Shown: piece after piece, positions 1-8,780 of the stretch
How positions within the stretch are numbered: the stretch's first letter is position 1
Layout: each line of letters starts with the position of its first letter
DNA from: CAZLFA01 sp964558665
GTDB taxonomy: Bacteria; Desulfobacterota; Syntrophia; Syntrophales; PHBD01
DNA length: 48,169 bases
Reading direction: 5' to 3'
NCBI GenBank assembly: GCA_964558665.1
Contig: CAZLFA010000025.1
Span: forward strand, 1 to 48,169
Notes under the pieces: model-generated
Told to the model about the DNA's origin: nothing
The model's input: only the letters and a program-made list of their open reading frames with translations
The model's database searches: none
Program-made: the position numbers and the translations under genes

Positions 1-136
1 CGGCCTTCTTCCTGATCTCCGGGGTGTATTTCTCGTGCTCGTCGCACTCCTTCGATACCGAAGTAAACTCCGCCACTGCAAACTTGTACGCCATATCCTT
101 CAACATCTTCAATTCTTCGGTTAATTCAAAATCCAT
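1..136 (-). CDS. acyl-CoA dehydrogenase, N-terminal fragment (runs off the window)
   Basis: Only the first 45 codons are inside the window; the gene continues past position 1. The N-terminus MDFELTEELKMLKDMAYKFA is the helical opening typical of FAD-dependent acyl-CoA dehydrogenases. A strong ribosome-binding site (GGAGG on the minus strand, near 145-149) precedes the ATG at 136. It lies 19 bp downstream of the 3-hydroxyacyl-CoA dehydrogenase and is the third gene of a minus-strand operon. Family function is alpha,beta-dehydrogenation of an acyl-CoA with electron transfer to ETF. The substrate cannot be told from this fragment; the neighbours suggest a short chain such as butyryl-CoA. Confidence 0.8.
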   Translation of the reverse strand, partial: MDFELTEELKMLKDMAYKFAVAEFTSVSKECDEHEKYTPEIRKKA

Positions 137-155
137 GGTTTATTCCTCCATAAAA

Positions 156-1007
156 TTATTTGTACTCATATACGCCCTTGCCGGTCTTGCGGCCGTAGCG
201 GCCTGCACGCACCAGCTTCTTCAGAAGCGGCGCCGGTCGGTACTTGTCGCCCAGTTCGCGGTGCAGACCCTCCATCACGCGCAGCAGCGTCTCGTTGCCC
301 ACCAGGTCGGAAAGTGCCAGCGGCCCGATCGGATGATTGCAGCCCAGCACCATGCCCTTGTCGATATCCTCCGCCGTCGCAATACCCTCGTCCAGAGCAA
401 AAAACGCCTCGTTCAGCATCGTGCACAGTATCCTGTTTACCGCAAAGGCAGGGGCTTCCCTCACCACGATCATTTCCTTGCCGATCTTCTTGCCCCAGGC
501 CTTCGCCATCTCCAGGGTCTCATCGGAGGTCTCGTAACCGCGGATGATCTCCAGCAGCTTCATTACCGGCACCGGATTGAAGAAATGCGTCCCGATAAAA
601 CGGTCGGGCCGCTTCGTGATCGCCGCCATCTCCGTGATGCTCAAACCCGATGTATTCGTGAAGAAAAGGCAGTGCGCGGGAACGATCTCTTCCAGCTCCT
701 TATAAACCTGCTTCTTGACCTCCATGACCTCGATCACCACTTCCACCACGACGTCCGCTCCGGATGCCGCCTCCTTCATGTCCAGCGTCGGCTTGATCCT
801 GCCCAGAATGGCGTCCATGTCCTCCTTGGTTCTCTTGCCCTTCTCCACGTCGCGGCTCAGGTTTTTCGTGATTGTCTTCATGCCGCCGTCGACGAACCGC
901 TGCTCAATGTCACGCAGACTCACCTCGTAGCCCGCCTGCGCGCATAACTGCGCGATGCCGTTGCCCATCAATCCCGCTCCCAGTACACATACTTTTTTGA
1001 TGTCCAT
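156..1007 (-). CDS. hbd: 3-hydroxyacyl-CoA (3-hydroxybutyryl-CoA) dehydrogenase
   Basis: A full-length 283-residue enzyme of the short, stand-alone 3-hydroxyacyl-CoA dehydrogenase family, which interconverts 3-hydroxybutyryl-CoA and acetoacetyl-CoA with NAD(P). The Rossmann dinucleotide motif GAGLMG is at residues 10-15. The expected catalytic residues are visible: Ser120, His141 in THFFNPV, Glu153 in LLEII and Asn191 in VNRIL. The C-terminal half is the helical dimerisation domain. The start is set by AGGAG upstream of the ATG. It lies between the CoA-transferase and an acyl-CoA dehydrogenase on the same strand, which fits butyrate-type beta-oxidation or its reverse. Direction of the pathway cannot be decided from sequence. 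Confidence 0.93.
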   Translation of the reverse strand: MDIKKVCVLGAGLMGNGIAQLCAQAGYEVSLRDIEQRFVDGGMKTITKNLSRDVEKGKRTKEDMDAILGRIKPTLDMKEAASGADVVVEVVIEVMEVKKQVYKELEEIVPAHCLFFTNTSGLSITEMAAITKRPDRFIGTHFFNPVPVMKLLEIIRGYETSDETLEMAKAWGKKIGKEMIVVREAPAFAVNRILCTMLNEAFFALDEGIATAEDIDKGMVLGCNHPIGPLALSDLVGNETLLRVMEGLHRELGDKYRPAPLLKKLVRAGRYGRKTGKGVYEYK

Positions 1008-1049
1008 AGTGATGCTCCTTTAATTTAGTCTTTACGGTTTATGAAAAGC

Positions 1050-2417
1050 CTATATTGCCCCTAACGACCATTGCCTGTTCAGCCAGTGCATTTTGCGCGC
1101 TTCCTCGAGAAGACCGTCGCGAAAATCAGGATGCGCCAGTTGGGTGATTGCCAGGACGCGTTCCGGTATGGAAAGCCCCTTGAGATAAGCGACGCCGTAC
1201 TCCGTCACCAGATAGGAGACATCGACCCGCGGCACGGTAACGATCTCTCCCGGAGGCAGCGTCGGATTAATTTTTGATTTGAGGTTGCCGTCCTTGTCCT
1301 TGTAGGTTGACTGGAAGGCGAGGACCGACTTGTTTTCGGTATAGCCCAGCGGCGGCTGTCCCTTGGTGGCGCGATAGTAAGCGCCTCTGACGAAGGCAAG
1401 CTGCCCGCCCGTGCCTGAATACTGTGCAAAGCCTATCGATTCCGAGCTTACCTGACCCTGGAGATCAACTCCCAGACAGGCATTGATGGATATCAGATCC
1501 TTGTTCATGGCGATTACGTAGGGATCATTGGTGAACTCAACAGGATACATCGCCAGCGCCGGGTTATGATCCAGCCAGTCATAGAGTTTCCGGCTGCCGA
1601 TGGCGAACGTCCAGACGATCTTTTCCGGCAGAAAGGTCTTCTTCTTTCCCGTAATCAGTCCGGCCTCGTGAAGTTCCATGATGGCCTCCGTGACCATCTC
1701 TGTATGAATGCCGATGTCGTGCGCCCCGCTGTCCGCCAGCAGGCGCAAAACAGTGTCCGGCAGACCGCCGATGCCGATCTGAATGCACGGTCCGTCCTTC
1801 GGAATCATGTCGGCGATATATCCGGCGATTTTCTTTTCAACATCGGTTGCCACCGCCGAAGGGATGGTGATGAGCTTGTCCGTCTTGTTTTCGATGACCC
1901 AATCCACCTCGGAGATGTGGATGCATTCGTCAAAGCCGCCATAGCACCATGGCATATCCTCAACGACCTCGACTACTTTGGTTTTCGCCTTGCTGAATAC
2001 GGCCTTTTTGAAATTGCAGAGCGGCCCGAAATTGAAATAGCCGTGCTTGTCCATCGGAGTGACCGTCTGTACGGCCATGTCCACATCTATGTCTTCACGA
2101 TATATGCGGGCTGTTTCCCCGAAATTATAGGGTACGTGCGTGCCGCGGTTTTCCGCGATGTATTTCCTTGTCCACCCCAGGATGTGCCAGTTTCCCAGCC
2201 AGAAACTCTTTGCCTCCGGGTCCTTTTCCATCACCTCGAGCGGTGTCAGGTGCCCGAGCGTCCGGATTTTTACGTCTTTGAGTTCCCCCACCCGCTTTGC
2301 CAGCGCCCTGTCAAAGGCGCGAGGCGCCTGCACGGTCCCGAAATCCAACCACATGCCGTCTTTGACCAGGGAAGCGACATGTTCCGCTGATACCACTTTT
2401 TGTCCATGTGCCGACAT
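1050..2417 (-). CDS. acetyl-CoA hydrolase/transferase family CoA-transferase
   Basis: A 455-residue enzyme of the class that moves CoA between short acyl groups (4-hydroxybutyrate, butyrate, succinate or acetate CoA-transferases). The family hallmark, a catalytic glutamate in GIHTEM, is present with Glu240, and the oxyanion loop IGIGGLP lies at 214-220. The later segment GTGGQLAFVRGA is the usual C-domain CoA-binding region. I start at the ATG at 2417 because GAGGAGG sits at the right distance; a GTG two codons upstream is too close to it. First gene of the minus-strand operon with hbd and the acyl-CoA dehydrogenase. Probably activates or releases a short-chain acid, most likely butyrate with acetate as partner, but specificity is inferred. 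Confidence 0.88.
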   Translation of the reverse strand: MSAHGQKVVSAEHVASLVKDGMWLDFGTVQAPRAFDRALAKRVGELKDVKIRTLGHLTPLEVMEKDPEAKSFWLGNWHILGWTRKYIAENRGTHVPYNFGETARIYREDIDVDMAVQTVTPMDKHGYFNFGPLCNFKKAVFSKAKTKVVEVVEDMPWCYGGFDECIHISEVDWVIENKTDKLITIPSAVATDVEKKIAGYIADMIPKDGPCIQIGIGGLPDTVLRLLADSGAHDIGIHTEMVTEAIMELHEAGLITGKKKTFLPEKIVWTFAIGSRKLYDWLDHNPALAMYPVEFTNDPYVIAMNKDLISINACLGVDLQGQVSSESIGFAQYSGTGGQLAFVRGAYYRATKGQPPLGYTENKSVLAFQSTYKDKDGNLKSKINPTLPPGEIVTVPRVDVSYLVTEYGVAYLKGLSIPERVLAITQLAHPDFRDGLLEEARKMHWLNRQWSLGAI

Positions 2418-2620
2418 TACCACTCCTCCTCGATGTATTTTTCTTCCCCCTTGGGGATGACAGTCTGAAAATTGATAAAGTGCCCGCCGTTGTGATGAGA
2501 AATGAGAAACTGAACGCGAACGTAATGAAGCTTATCTGCAAGATGTAAATTTAATAGAGATAACAGGAGAAAAATACAACGTTGAAAGAGTATTTAGAAA
2601 ACCTTTATTTTTTATAAAGG

Positions 2621-4663
2621 TTATTTCAAAGACGCCAGATATGTCCGGAGATTGGATTTCTTTTTGTTGAGCCCCAGCTTTTCCCGTATGTGGTGGCGGT
2701 GAATTTCTACTGTAGGGAGGGATATGTTCATGAATTCGGCTATTTCCTTGGTTGTTTTGCCTTCCTTGATCAGATTGGCTACTTGAAGTTCTCTGGGGGT
2801 AAAGTTCAGAAACTCGGTTGCGAGCCTGTGCATGAAGGGAGAGGCTATATCCTGCAGGTTGGATTCGATGATGTTGAGGCATATCAGGTCATTTCCTTTT
2901 ACCGTCCCCTTTCTCATCGTCTTGATATAGGGCATCACCAGTTTATTCAGACTGGTCGTGAAGGTATTTTCGAGTTCCACCTTATCTTCCTCTCTGCGCT
3001 TGAGAAGAACACGCAGGGCGGCATTCAGTTCCTCCTGTTCACGGGATTTGTCATGCAATTCCTGCTCTCTGTTCCTGAGGGTCTCTTCTGCCATTTTTCT
3101 TTCAGTGATATCGACAAAAGACGCCACGCTTTTACTGGTGCCCGGTATCATCGATATGGTTATAATCACTTCCCTGATATCTCCCTGCCTGTTAATAAGG
3201 CTGAATTCATAGTTTCGCGGCGCCGAGCCCGAGTCGGAGCGTCTTCTGTAATGATATTTAAGCATGCGCTCACGGTCTTTTTCGTGGGCAAATTCCGTCC
3301 ATTTCCTTTTGCCTTCCCAGTAGTCCTTGGGTGCGCCGGATAATTTTTCGAACTCCGTATTCACAAGGGTAACGGTTGTGTCCTCTTCGACAATGATGGT
3401 GGCAGTTCCTGTCGTTTCAAACAGCGTGCGGTAGAGCACTTCCGATTCCTTCAGCTTCTCCTCCGCCATGCGGCGTTCCGTGATGTCGGCGAAAGATGCC
3501 ACGCTCCTCTTGGTTCCCGGTATCATCGATATGGTAATGATCACTTCTCTTGTGCTGCCCTGTTTGTCAACGAGGCTGAACTCGTAATTGCGCGGTGCGG
3601 AAGCCGGGTCGATGCGGCGGCTGTAGTGATAACCGAGCATCTTCCCGCGGTCTTTTTCGTGAACGAACTCCGTCCAGCTGCGTTTGTTTTCCCAGTAGTC
3701 CTTGGGGGCACCGGACAGTTTCTCGAACTCCGTGTTTACCAGACATACCGTCGTATCCTCTTCAACGATGATCGTGGCCGTTCCCGTGGTTTCGAAGATT
3801 GTTCTGTAGAGATTTTCCGACTCTTGCAGCCTTTCCGCCGATCGTTTGCGTTCCGTGATGTCCATAAAAGATGCAACGCTTTTTTTTGTTCCCGGGATCA
3901 TATCAACGGTCAGCAGGACGTCTCTGACTTTCCCGTAGCTGTCGATAAAGCCGAACTCGTAGTTTCTCGGCGCAAGGGCGGGGTCTTCGCGACGCATACG
4001 GTGATATTTCATCATCAGTTCCCGATCGGATTTCACCACAAATTCTGTCCAGCTTTTCCTGCCTTCCCAGTCCTGCTTGGCATAGCCCGACATCTTTTCG
4101 AATTGGGAATTGACAAGAGATATTGTCGTGTCTTCTTCTACAATAATGGTGGCCTCACCTGTGGTTTCGAAGATTGTCCGATACAGGTTTTCCGACTCCT
4201 TGAGTCTTTCTTCCGTGCGCTTGTTGTCGGTGATGTCCATCGAATTGCCGAGGATGGCCGGCTTTCCTTTATAGTATATGGAAGAGACGGTTTCCATTAT
4301 CCAGCGGATGTCCCCATCCTTGGTAATGATCCTGAATTCATGAGGCGAGGTGCGTTCTCCGCTGAGCATGGCCCGGGCGTTTTTTTTCACGTTGTCGCGG
4401 TCTTCGGGATGGACGACGCTGTCCGACTTCATGCCGACCAGTTCGTCCTTGGTATAGCCGGCATTGGCTGCGGCGCTGTGGTTCACGTTGCGGAATGTCC
4501 CGTCCTGAACCACGTATATTCCGGCAAATGATTTGTCGGATATGGTTTTGTATATCTGTTCGCTCTCCTGCAGTGATTTTGCGAGCTGTCCCTTTGCTGC
4601 GTAGGCTCTTTTGTGGTCGTGAATGTCGCGCGCGGGTTCTGTCTGCTTTGTCTTATAAGTCAT
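2621..4663 (-). CDS. four-PAS sensor with C-terminal LuxR-type DNA-binding domain
   Basis: A 680-residue one-component regulator. PAS1 spans about 35-150; PAS2, PAS3 and PAS4 start at 157, 282 and 407, a strict 125-residue spacing. They are near copies, sharing YRT(I/L)FETTG, ATIIVEEDTT, APRNYEF and a DITER end. A coiled-coil stretch (about 525-565) leads to a LuxR/GerE helix-turn-helix at 620-680 (FTPRELQVANLIKEG, then LPTVEIHRHHIREKLG). There is no transmembrane segment or kinase domain, so it is likely cytoplasmic and senses a small ligand, redox state or gas. I prefer the ATG at 4663, preceded by GGAG; an upstream GTG at 4732 has no ribosome-binding site. It is divergent from the lipid cluster and could control it. 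Confidence 0.85.
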   Translation of the reverse strand: MTYKTKQTEPARDIHDHKRAYAAKGQLAKSLQESEQIYKTISDKSFAGIYVVQDGTFRNVNHSAAANAGYTKDELVGMKSDSVVHPEDRDNVKKNARAMLSGERTSPHEFRIITKDGDIRWIMETVSSIYYKGKPAILGNSMDITDNKRTEERLKESENLYRTIFETTGEATIIVEEDTTISLVNSQFEKMSGYAKQDWEGRKSWTEFVVKSDRELMMKYHRMRREDPALAPRNYEFGFIDSYGKVRDVLLTVDMIPGTKKSVASFMDITERKRSAERLQESENLYRTIFETTGTATIIVEEDTTVCLVNTEFEKLSGAPKDYWENKRSWTEFVHEKDRGKMLGYHYSRRIDPASAPRNYEFSLVDKQGSTREVIITISMIPGTKRSVASFADITERRMAEEKLKESEVLYRTLFETTGTATIIVEEDTTVTLVNTEFEKLSGAPKDYWEGKRKWTEFAHEKDRERMLKYHYRRRSDSGSAPRNYEFSLINRQGDIREVIITISMIPGTSKSVASFVDITERKMAEETLRNREQELHDKSREQEELNAALRVLLKRREEDKVELENTFTTSLNKLVMPYIKTMRKGTVKGNDLICLNIIESNLQDIASPFMHRLATEFLNFTPRELQVANLIKEGKTTKEIAEFMNISLPTVEIHRHHIREKLGLNKKKSNLRTYLASLK

Positions 4664-4992
4664 GAGCAATGGGCTCCATGGAGTGTTTTCAGCTATACCC
4701 GAAAAAGCCTTGATGTATGCGAAAACTAGCACTAAGCAACATTAATATCAAGGCGTTGTATTGTGCCTTATAAACTGTGTAAACCGTTTCGCACTGCAAA
4801 CTCCCTTATGCGTAATATATATCTTTGCACCTCTTATTCGGCAGACTGCCGCACAGCTCTTAATTATATAATAAATCAATAAAATAATTAAGTTAGGCTT
4901 TGTTGCTCTTGCATAATATGGAGATGGTATGGATCATGCTTAGGGACGCGCAGCATTGAATTTTTTAAATGTCAGAGAGCAGGGAGGATATT
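4664..4992. promoter_or_regulatory. divergent promoter region between the PAS-LuxR regulator and the lipid cluster
   Basis: No gene is visible in these 329 bases. The region is AT-rich in its middle. It contains an 8-bp inverted repeat, GCCTTGAT at 4707-4714 and ATCAAGGC at 4747-4754, 32 bp apart, and a second one, TTAATTAT at 4860-4867 and ATAATTAA at 4884-4891. Promoters for both directions must lie here, but I found no convincing -35/-10 pair. The repeats are possible operator arms for the neighbouring LuxR-type protein. Confidence 0.45.
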
Positions 4993-5940
4993 ATGAAAGA
5001 GCGTAAACTGGCAGCAGTTTTTCCCGGTCAGGGATCACAGAGGCCGGGTATGGGCAGGGATTTTCACGATAATATTGAAATCAGCCGCAGGACGTACGAA
5101 GAAGCCGCCGATGCAGTCGGTTGGGATGTAGCGGGTCTTTGCTTCGGAGAGGACGAGCGGCTTAATCTCACTGAATATACACAGCCCTGCATTCTGGCAA
5201 CAGAGATTGCCATGTTGAGGGGCTTGCAGGACCAGTTTGGATTCGAACCGTCGTTTTTCGGCGGTCACAGCCTGGGTGAGTTCACCGCTCTTGTTGCTGC
5301 TGGAGCTCTTCCCTTTGAGGATGCGTTAAAGATTGTTCAGGTGCGGGGCAAACTGATGCAGGATGCCAATCCTCTCGGTATCGGTGGGATGTCGGCGGTT
5401 ATTTCCGACAATCTGAATGCCCAGGCCATAACGAATGCCCTTGGTGATCTGCCGATTGATGTGGCAAATATCAATTCTCTGAAACAGATTGTTATCAGCG
5501 GCGCGGCGAGCGATATGCCTAAGGCTGCCTTGAAAGTTCTGGAAACCATGGATGATGACCAGACTTTTCATTTTGTGCCGCTCAACGTCAGTGCGCCTTT
5601 CCACAGCCGCTTCATGCGGAGAATAGAAAAACCCTTTGAGGACGCTCTGCTGGAAATGGCAGTGGCACTGGATGCCAACAGAGCCATGCGCGTGACTTCG
5701 AATTTTACGGGTGATTTTCATAACGACTGTTTTGATGATGTCATCCATGACCTGGTTCTGCAGGTCAGCAGTCCGGTCCGCTGGGTAAATAATATGATTG
5801 TGCTCAACAGGTACGCCGATGCCGTGTTTGAAATCGGACCGGGGCGCCCGCTGAGGGAATTCTTCAAGACCATCTATGTAAACTGCCTTTCGGTAACAAC
5901 TCTGTCGGCAGCGTCGAGAATCTTCTCGACAAGCAACTGA
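4993..5940 (+). CDS. malonyl-CoA:ACP transacylase (FabD-like)
   Basis: A 315-residue acyltransferase that would load malonyl groups onto the cluster's acyl carrier protein. The N-terminal FPGQGSQ motif is at 10-16, the nucleophile Ser93 is in GHSLG (91-95), Arg118 is in the position that holds the malonyl carboxylate, and the catalytic histidine is His204 in APFHSRFM. The start at 4993 follows AGGGAGGATATT; an ATG at 4969 lacks a good site. First gene of the plus-strand cluster; the next gene begins 55 bp later. The C-terminus (LSVTTLSAASRIF) resembles polyketide-type AT ends more than that of a housekeeping FabD, which fits a specialised role. Confidence 0.88.
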   Translation: MKERKLAAVFPGQGSQRPGMGRDFHDNIEISRRTYEEAADAVGWDVAGLCFGEDERLNLTEYTQPCILATEIAMLRGLQDQFGFEPSFFGGHSLGEFTALVAAGALPFEDALKIVQVRGKLMQDANPLGIGGMSAVISDNLNAQAITNALGDLPIDVANINSLKQIVISGAASDMPKAALKVLETMDDDQTFHFVPLNVSAPFHSRFMRRIEKPFEDALLEMAVALDANRAMRVTSNFTGDFHNDCFDDVIHDLVLQVSSPVRWVNNMIVLNRYADAVFEIGPGRPLREFFKTIYVNCLSVTTLSAASRIFSTSN

Positions 5941-5995
5941 CGGCTGAGGCCCGCATCCCGCAGAAATAAAATAAAGCAAACTGAAGAGAGATTAA

Positions 5996-7195
5996 ATGGA
6001 TTTCAATCTTACGGAACAACAGAGAATGTATGTGGACACGCTGGGCAGGCTTGTCCAGAGCGAGATTATTCCTAATGTCATGGCGTGGGAGAAGGCGCAC
6101 TTCTTCCCCTGGGATACGATCAGGAAGATATGGGAACTGGGGATGCTCAACCTCTCCATTCCGGAGTCGGTGAAAGGATATGAGGTTGACATTGTCTCGA
6201 CGGCGCTGATCATCAGAGAGTTGTCTTACGGAGACACGGGAATCTCGACGTCCGCCATGTGCAATGATCTGGCCAATGCTGTAATCGCCCAGCACGGCAC
6301 TCCGCAGCAGCAGGAGATGTTTCTGAAACCTTTCGTCGAAAAGCCTCTTCTCTCCTCGTTTTGTCTTACCGAACCGGATGCCGGCTCCGACAATTCATCC
6401 ATGACGACCTTCATCAGCAAGAGGGATGACGGCGCATATATCCTCAACGGCTCAAAGTGTTTCATTACCAATGCGTCATACGCGTCCCAGTTTACCGTTT
6501 TCTGCAAGGTCGGCAAACCGACCGGCAACTTCATGGCCTGCGTAATTGTTCCCGCTCCCGAATTTCTTCCCGGCGACGCAGCCGGAGCGGCGGATACCGG
6601 CAGGCAGATCGATCTGCCGCGAGGCGGCAGGATAAGCGTCGGCAAACCGGAGGACAAGCTCGGCCAGCGGATGTCCAACACGGCAAGCGTCACATTTGAA
6701 GATGTTGTTATTGAAAGCGACATGATCATCGGCGACAGAAGGCAGGGATTTAAATATATTGTGGATGTCCTCGATTACGCCAGGCCCATGGTGGCGGCCA
6801 TCGGCGTCGGGCTGGCAAAGAGAGCCCTGCGCGTAACCATCGAATATACGAAGGAGCGGAAGCAGTTCGGGCAGAGAATCTGTGATCTGCCGGTGGCGAG
6901 AGAGACGCTGGTGCAGATGTGGAAAAAGGTCGAGCTTGCGGAAATGGCTCTCATGAAGGCGGCCTGTCTGATTATGGAAAAGGCGGAGAATCGGGGCATA
7001 TACGCATCGCTGGCCAAGAACACGGCGGCGGAGGCGGCCATCTTCTGCGCCAATGAGGGACTCCATCTCCATGGCGGTTACGGGTTCATGGCGGAATACG
7101 AGATATCGAAACTGGTGCGTGACGCCCATATCATTGATATCTACGAAGGCGTACGCGAAGTCCAGAACATGATCATCGGAAGGGAACTGGTGTAG
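5996..7195 (+). CDS. acyl-CoA dehydrogenase family flavoprotein
   Basis: A full-length 399-residue member of the acyl-CoA dehydrogenase family. It has the signature LTEPDAGSD in the middle beta domain, RKQFGQRI in the C-terminal helical domain, GGYGF near the end, and the catalytic base Glu384 in IYEG. These enzymes normally oxidise acyl-CoA to 2-enoyl-CoA using FAD and ETF. Here it lies inside a type II synthase cluster that has no recognisable enoyl-ACP reductase. It may supply an unsaturated unit, or act in reverse as the enoyl reductase; both are inference. It ends two bases before the next start, so the genes are very likely cotranslated. Confidence 0.88.
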   Translation: MDFNLTEQQRMYVDTLGRLVQSEIIPNVMAWEKAHFFPWDTIRKIWELGMLNLSIPESVKGYEVDIVSTALIIRELSYGDTGISTSAMCNDLANAVIAQHGTPQQQEMFLKPFVEKPLLSSFCLTEPDAGSDNSSMTTFISKRDDGAYILNGSKCFITNASYASQFTVFCKVGKPTGNFMACVIVPAPEFLPGDAAGAADTGRQIDLPRGGRISVGKPEDKLGQRMSNTASVTFEDVVIESDMIIGDRRQGFKYIVDVLDYARPMVAAIGVGLAKRALRVTIEYTKERKQFGQRICDLPVARETLVQMWKKVELAEMALMKAACLIMEKAENRGIYASLAKNTAAEAAIFCANEGLHLHGGYGFMAEYEISKLVRDAHIIDIYEGVREVQNMIIGRELV

Positions 7196-7197
7196 CG

Positions 7198-8190
7198 GTG
7201 GTTTATCTGCATGGGATGGGGCATTATCACCCGGATAATGTCATTACCAACAAGTTTCTCGAAGACCTGGATATCGGAACCACCGAGGAGTGGATTCTGG
7301 AAAGGGTGGGAATACACACCCGCCATACCGTTCTTCCTCTTGATTACATACGAAAGACAAAAAACAGGGATCCGCGGGAGGCCTATGAGGCCAGCGAAAC
7401 GAACAATGCAGCGACCGGCGCCATTGCCTCGCGTATGGCCCTCGACCGCGCGGGCCTGAAACCGGAAGACATAGGCATGGTTATTTCGGGCAGTTCCATT
7501 CCGGACACGCTGGCACCGGCGGAGGCCTCTACGATCGCCTGCGAACTGGGCATTGAGGCGCCGTGTTTTGACGTCAACTCCGCATGCTCGACATTCGGCG
7601 TGCAGATGAATCTCATATCCCGCATGATGCCTGAAGCCCTGCCGCCTTTTGTGCTGCTCGTTCAGCCTGACAACGTGACGCGATCCATAGACTTTTCGGA
7701 GAGAACCAATGCCGTTCTTTTCGGTGACGGGACCGCCGCATCGGTCGTTTCAAAAACAGTGCGTTCAAGGATTGTTGTTTCCGGCAACGACTGCGGATCG
7801 AAACCGTCCGCCTGGGAAAAGGCCAAAGTAGGGCGGGTGGGCCATTTCTGGCAGGACGGCAGCGCCGTACAGGGATTTGCCATCCGCCGAACGACCGACT
7901 CGCTGCGATTGCTGCAGGACGGCATCGAACAGAACGGGAGCCGCATAGTGTTTATCGGCCATCAGGCGAACCTGGGAATGCTGCAGACAGTCTGCGGAAG
8001 GTGCGGCATACCGGAAGGAAACCACTGGCACAATGTGGAGTATTACGGGAACCAGGGATGTGCGGGAGGGCCGTCTGTTTTAAGCCAGCATTGGGATGAA
8101 CTGAGCCCCGGTGATCATGTGGCTGTCGCCCTGGTGGGAGCGGGACTGACATGGGGACACATGCTGCTGTCGGTGAAAGGGAAAGTATGA
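7198..8190 (+). CDS. 3-oxoacyl-ACP synthase III-type ketosynthase, first copy
   Basis: A 330-residue thiolase-fold condensing enzyme of the FabH type. The Cys-His-Asn triad is intact: Cys130 in NSACSTF, His255 in IGHQANLG and Asn285 in YYGNQG. FabH-type enzymes start chains by condensing an acyl-CoA with malonyl-ACP, so this is the probable chain-initiation enzyme of the cluster. The start is a GTG two bases after the stop of the acyl-CoA dehydrogenase, with AGGGAAC upstream. Its stop overlaps the next start as ATGA. Sequence differs clearly from the second KAS III at 14726, so the two probably use different starters. Confidence 0.87.
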   Translation: MVYLHGMGHYHPDNVITNKFLEDLDIGTTEEWILERVGIHTRHTVLPLDYIRKTKNRDPREAYEASETNNAATGAIASRMALDRAGLKPEDIGMVISGSSIPDTLAPAEASTIACELGIEAPCFDVNSACSTFGVQMNLISRMMPEALPPFVLLVQPDNVTRSIDFSERTNAVLFGDGTAASVVSKTVRSRIVVSGNDCGSKPSAWEKAKVGRVGHFWQDGSAVQGFAIRRTTDSLRLLQDGIEQNGSRIVFIGHQANLGMLQTVCGRCGIPEGNHWHNVEYYGNQGCAGGPSVLSQHWDELSPGDHVAVALVGAGLTWGHMLLSVKGKV

Positions 8191-8780
8191 AATACGATGA
8201 ATACAGACAGCGGCAGCAGTTCAGTCATGAAGAGTTGCTCGCTTTTGCATACGGGAGACTGGTTGAAGATCCTCCGGATGATTTTGACGGCCGGCTTCCG
8301 GCGCCGCCGTTTCTCATGGTGGACCGGATTACTAATATCGGCAGCGAGGGAAAACGGGGCAGGGTAGTGGCGGAACAGGATGTAAGGCTGGATGCCTGGT
8401 ACTTCCAGTGCCACATGTACGGCGATCCGGTTCATCCCGGATGTCTCTGTGTGGATGCCGTATGGCAGCTCCTCGGGTTTTTCTGTTCGTGGAGCGGCGC
8501 TCTGGGAGCGGGAAGGGCACTCGGGTGCGGCGAAGTGTCGTTCAACGGCCAGATTCGTCCCTTTAACAAAACCGTGCGCTATGAGGTGGACGTCCGGCGT
8601 TTCTCCAACCTGAAGGAGTCCGGCTCCAGCATTGTCATCGGAGACGGGCGTGTGTTTGTCGATGATGAGCTTGTCATGACCGTAAACGAGGCAAGGACAG
8701 GCATATTCAAGGGAATTGTATATTCCGACTACCCGAGACGCTCCAGGTTTTCCGTGGGCGGTATTATGGAGAAGTCATAA
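8187..8780 (+). CDS. FabA-type 3-hydroxyacyl-ACP dehydratase/isomerase
   Basis: A 197-residue hotdog protein. The active-site block CHMYGDPVHPGCLCVDAVWQ is unmistakably FabA: His76 and Asp90 have the same 14-residue spacing as His70 and Asp84 of E. coli FabA, and GRALGCGEVSFNGQI follows as in that family. FabA both dehydrates 3-hydroxyacyl-ACP and isomerises trans-2 to cis-3 enoyl, giving unsaturated chains; whether isomerisation occurs here is not visible. I start at 8187, after GAAAGGGAAAGT and overlapping the KAS III stop by 4 bp; an in-frame ATG at 8151 would overlap by 40 bp. About 25 residues longer than E. coli FabA, mostly at the N-terminus. Confidence 0.9.
   Translation: MKYDEYRQRQQFSHEELLAFAYGRLVEDPPDDFDGRLPAPPFLMVDRITNIGSEGKRGRVVAEQDVRLDAWYFQCHMYGDPVHPGCLCVDAVWQLLGFFCSWSGALGAGRALGCGEVSFNGQIRPFNKTVRYEVDVRRFSNLKESGSSIVIGDGRVFVDDELVMTVNEARTGIFKGIVYSDYPRRSRFSVGGIMEKS

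Noticed and set aside
24..947. Long plus-strand open frame opposite hbd
   Set aside because: Low-complexity, His/Arg/Leu-rich product with no family likeness, fully antisense to a clear enzyme. The same holds for the long antisense frames at 1566-2390, 3626-4531, 10061-10903, 17153-17938 and 21232-22248.
4664..4732. Longer start (GTG at 4732) for the PAS-LuxR regulator
   Set aside because: No ribosome-binding site before the GTG and the added 23 residues look non-conserved; ATG at 4663 has GGAG upstream.
5875..5968. Possible frameshift at the end of the malonyl transferase; another frame reads on plausibly to 5968
   Set aside because: The in-frame C-terminus LSVTTLSAASRIF fits the family ending, so the second frame is chance.
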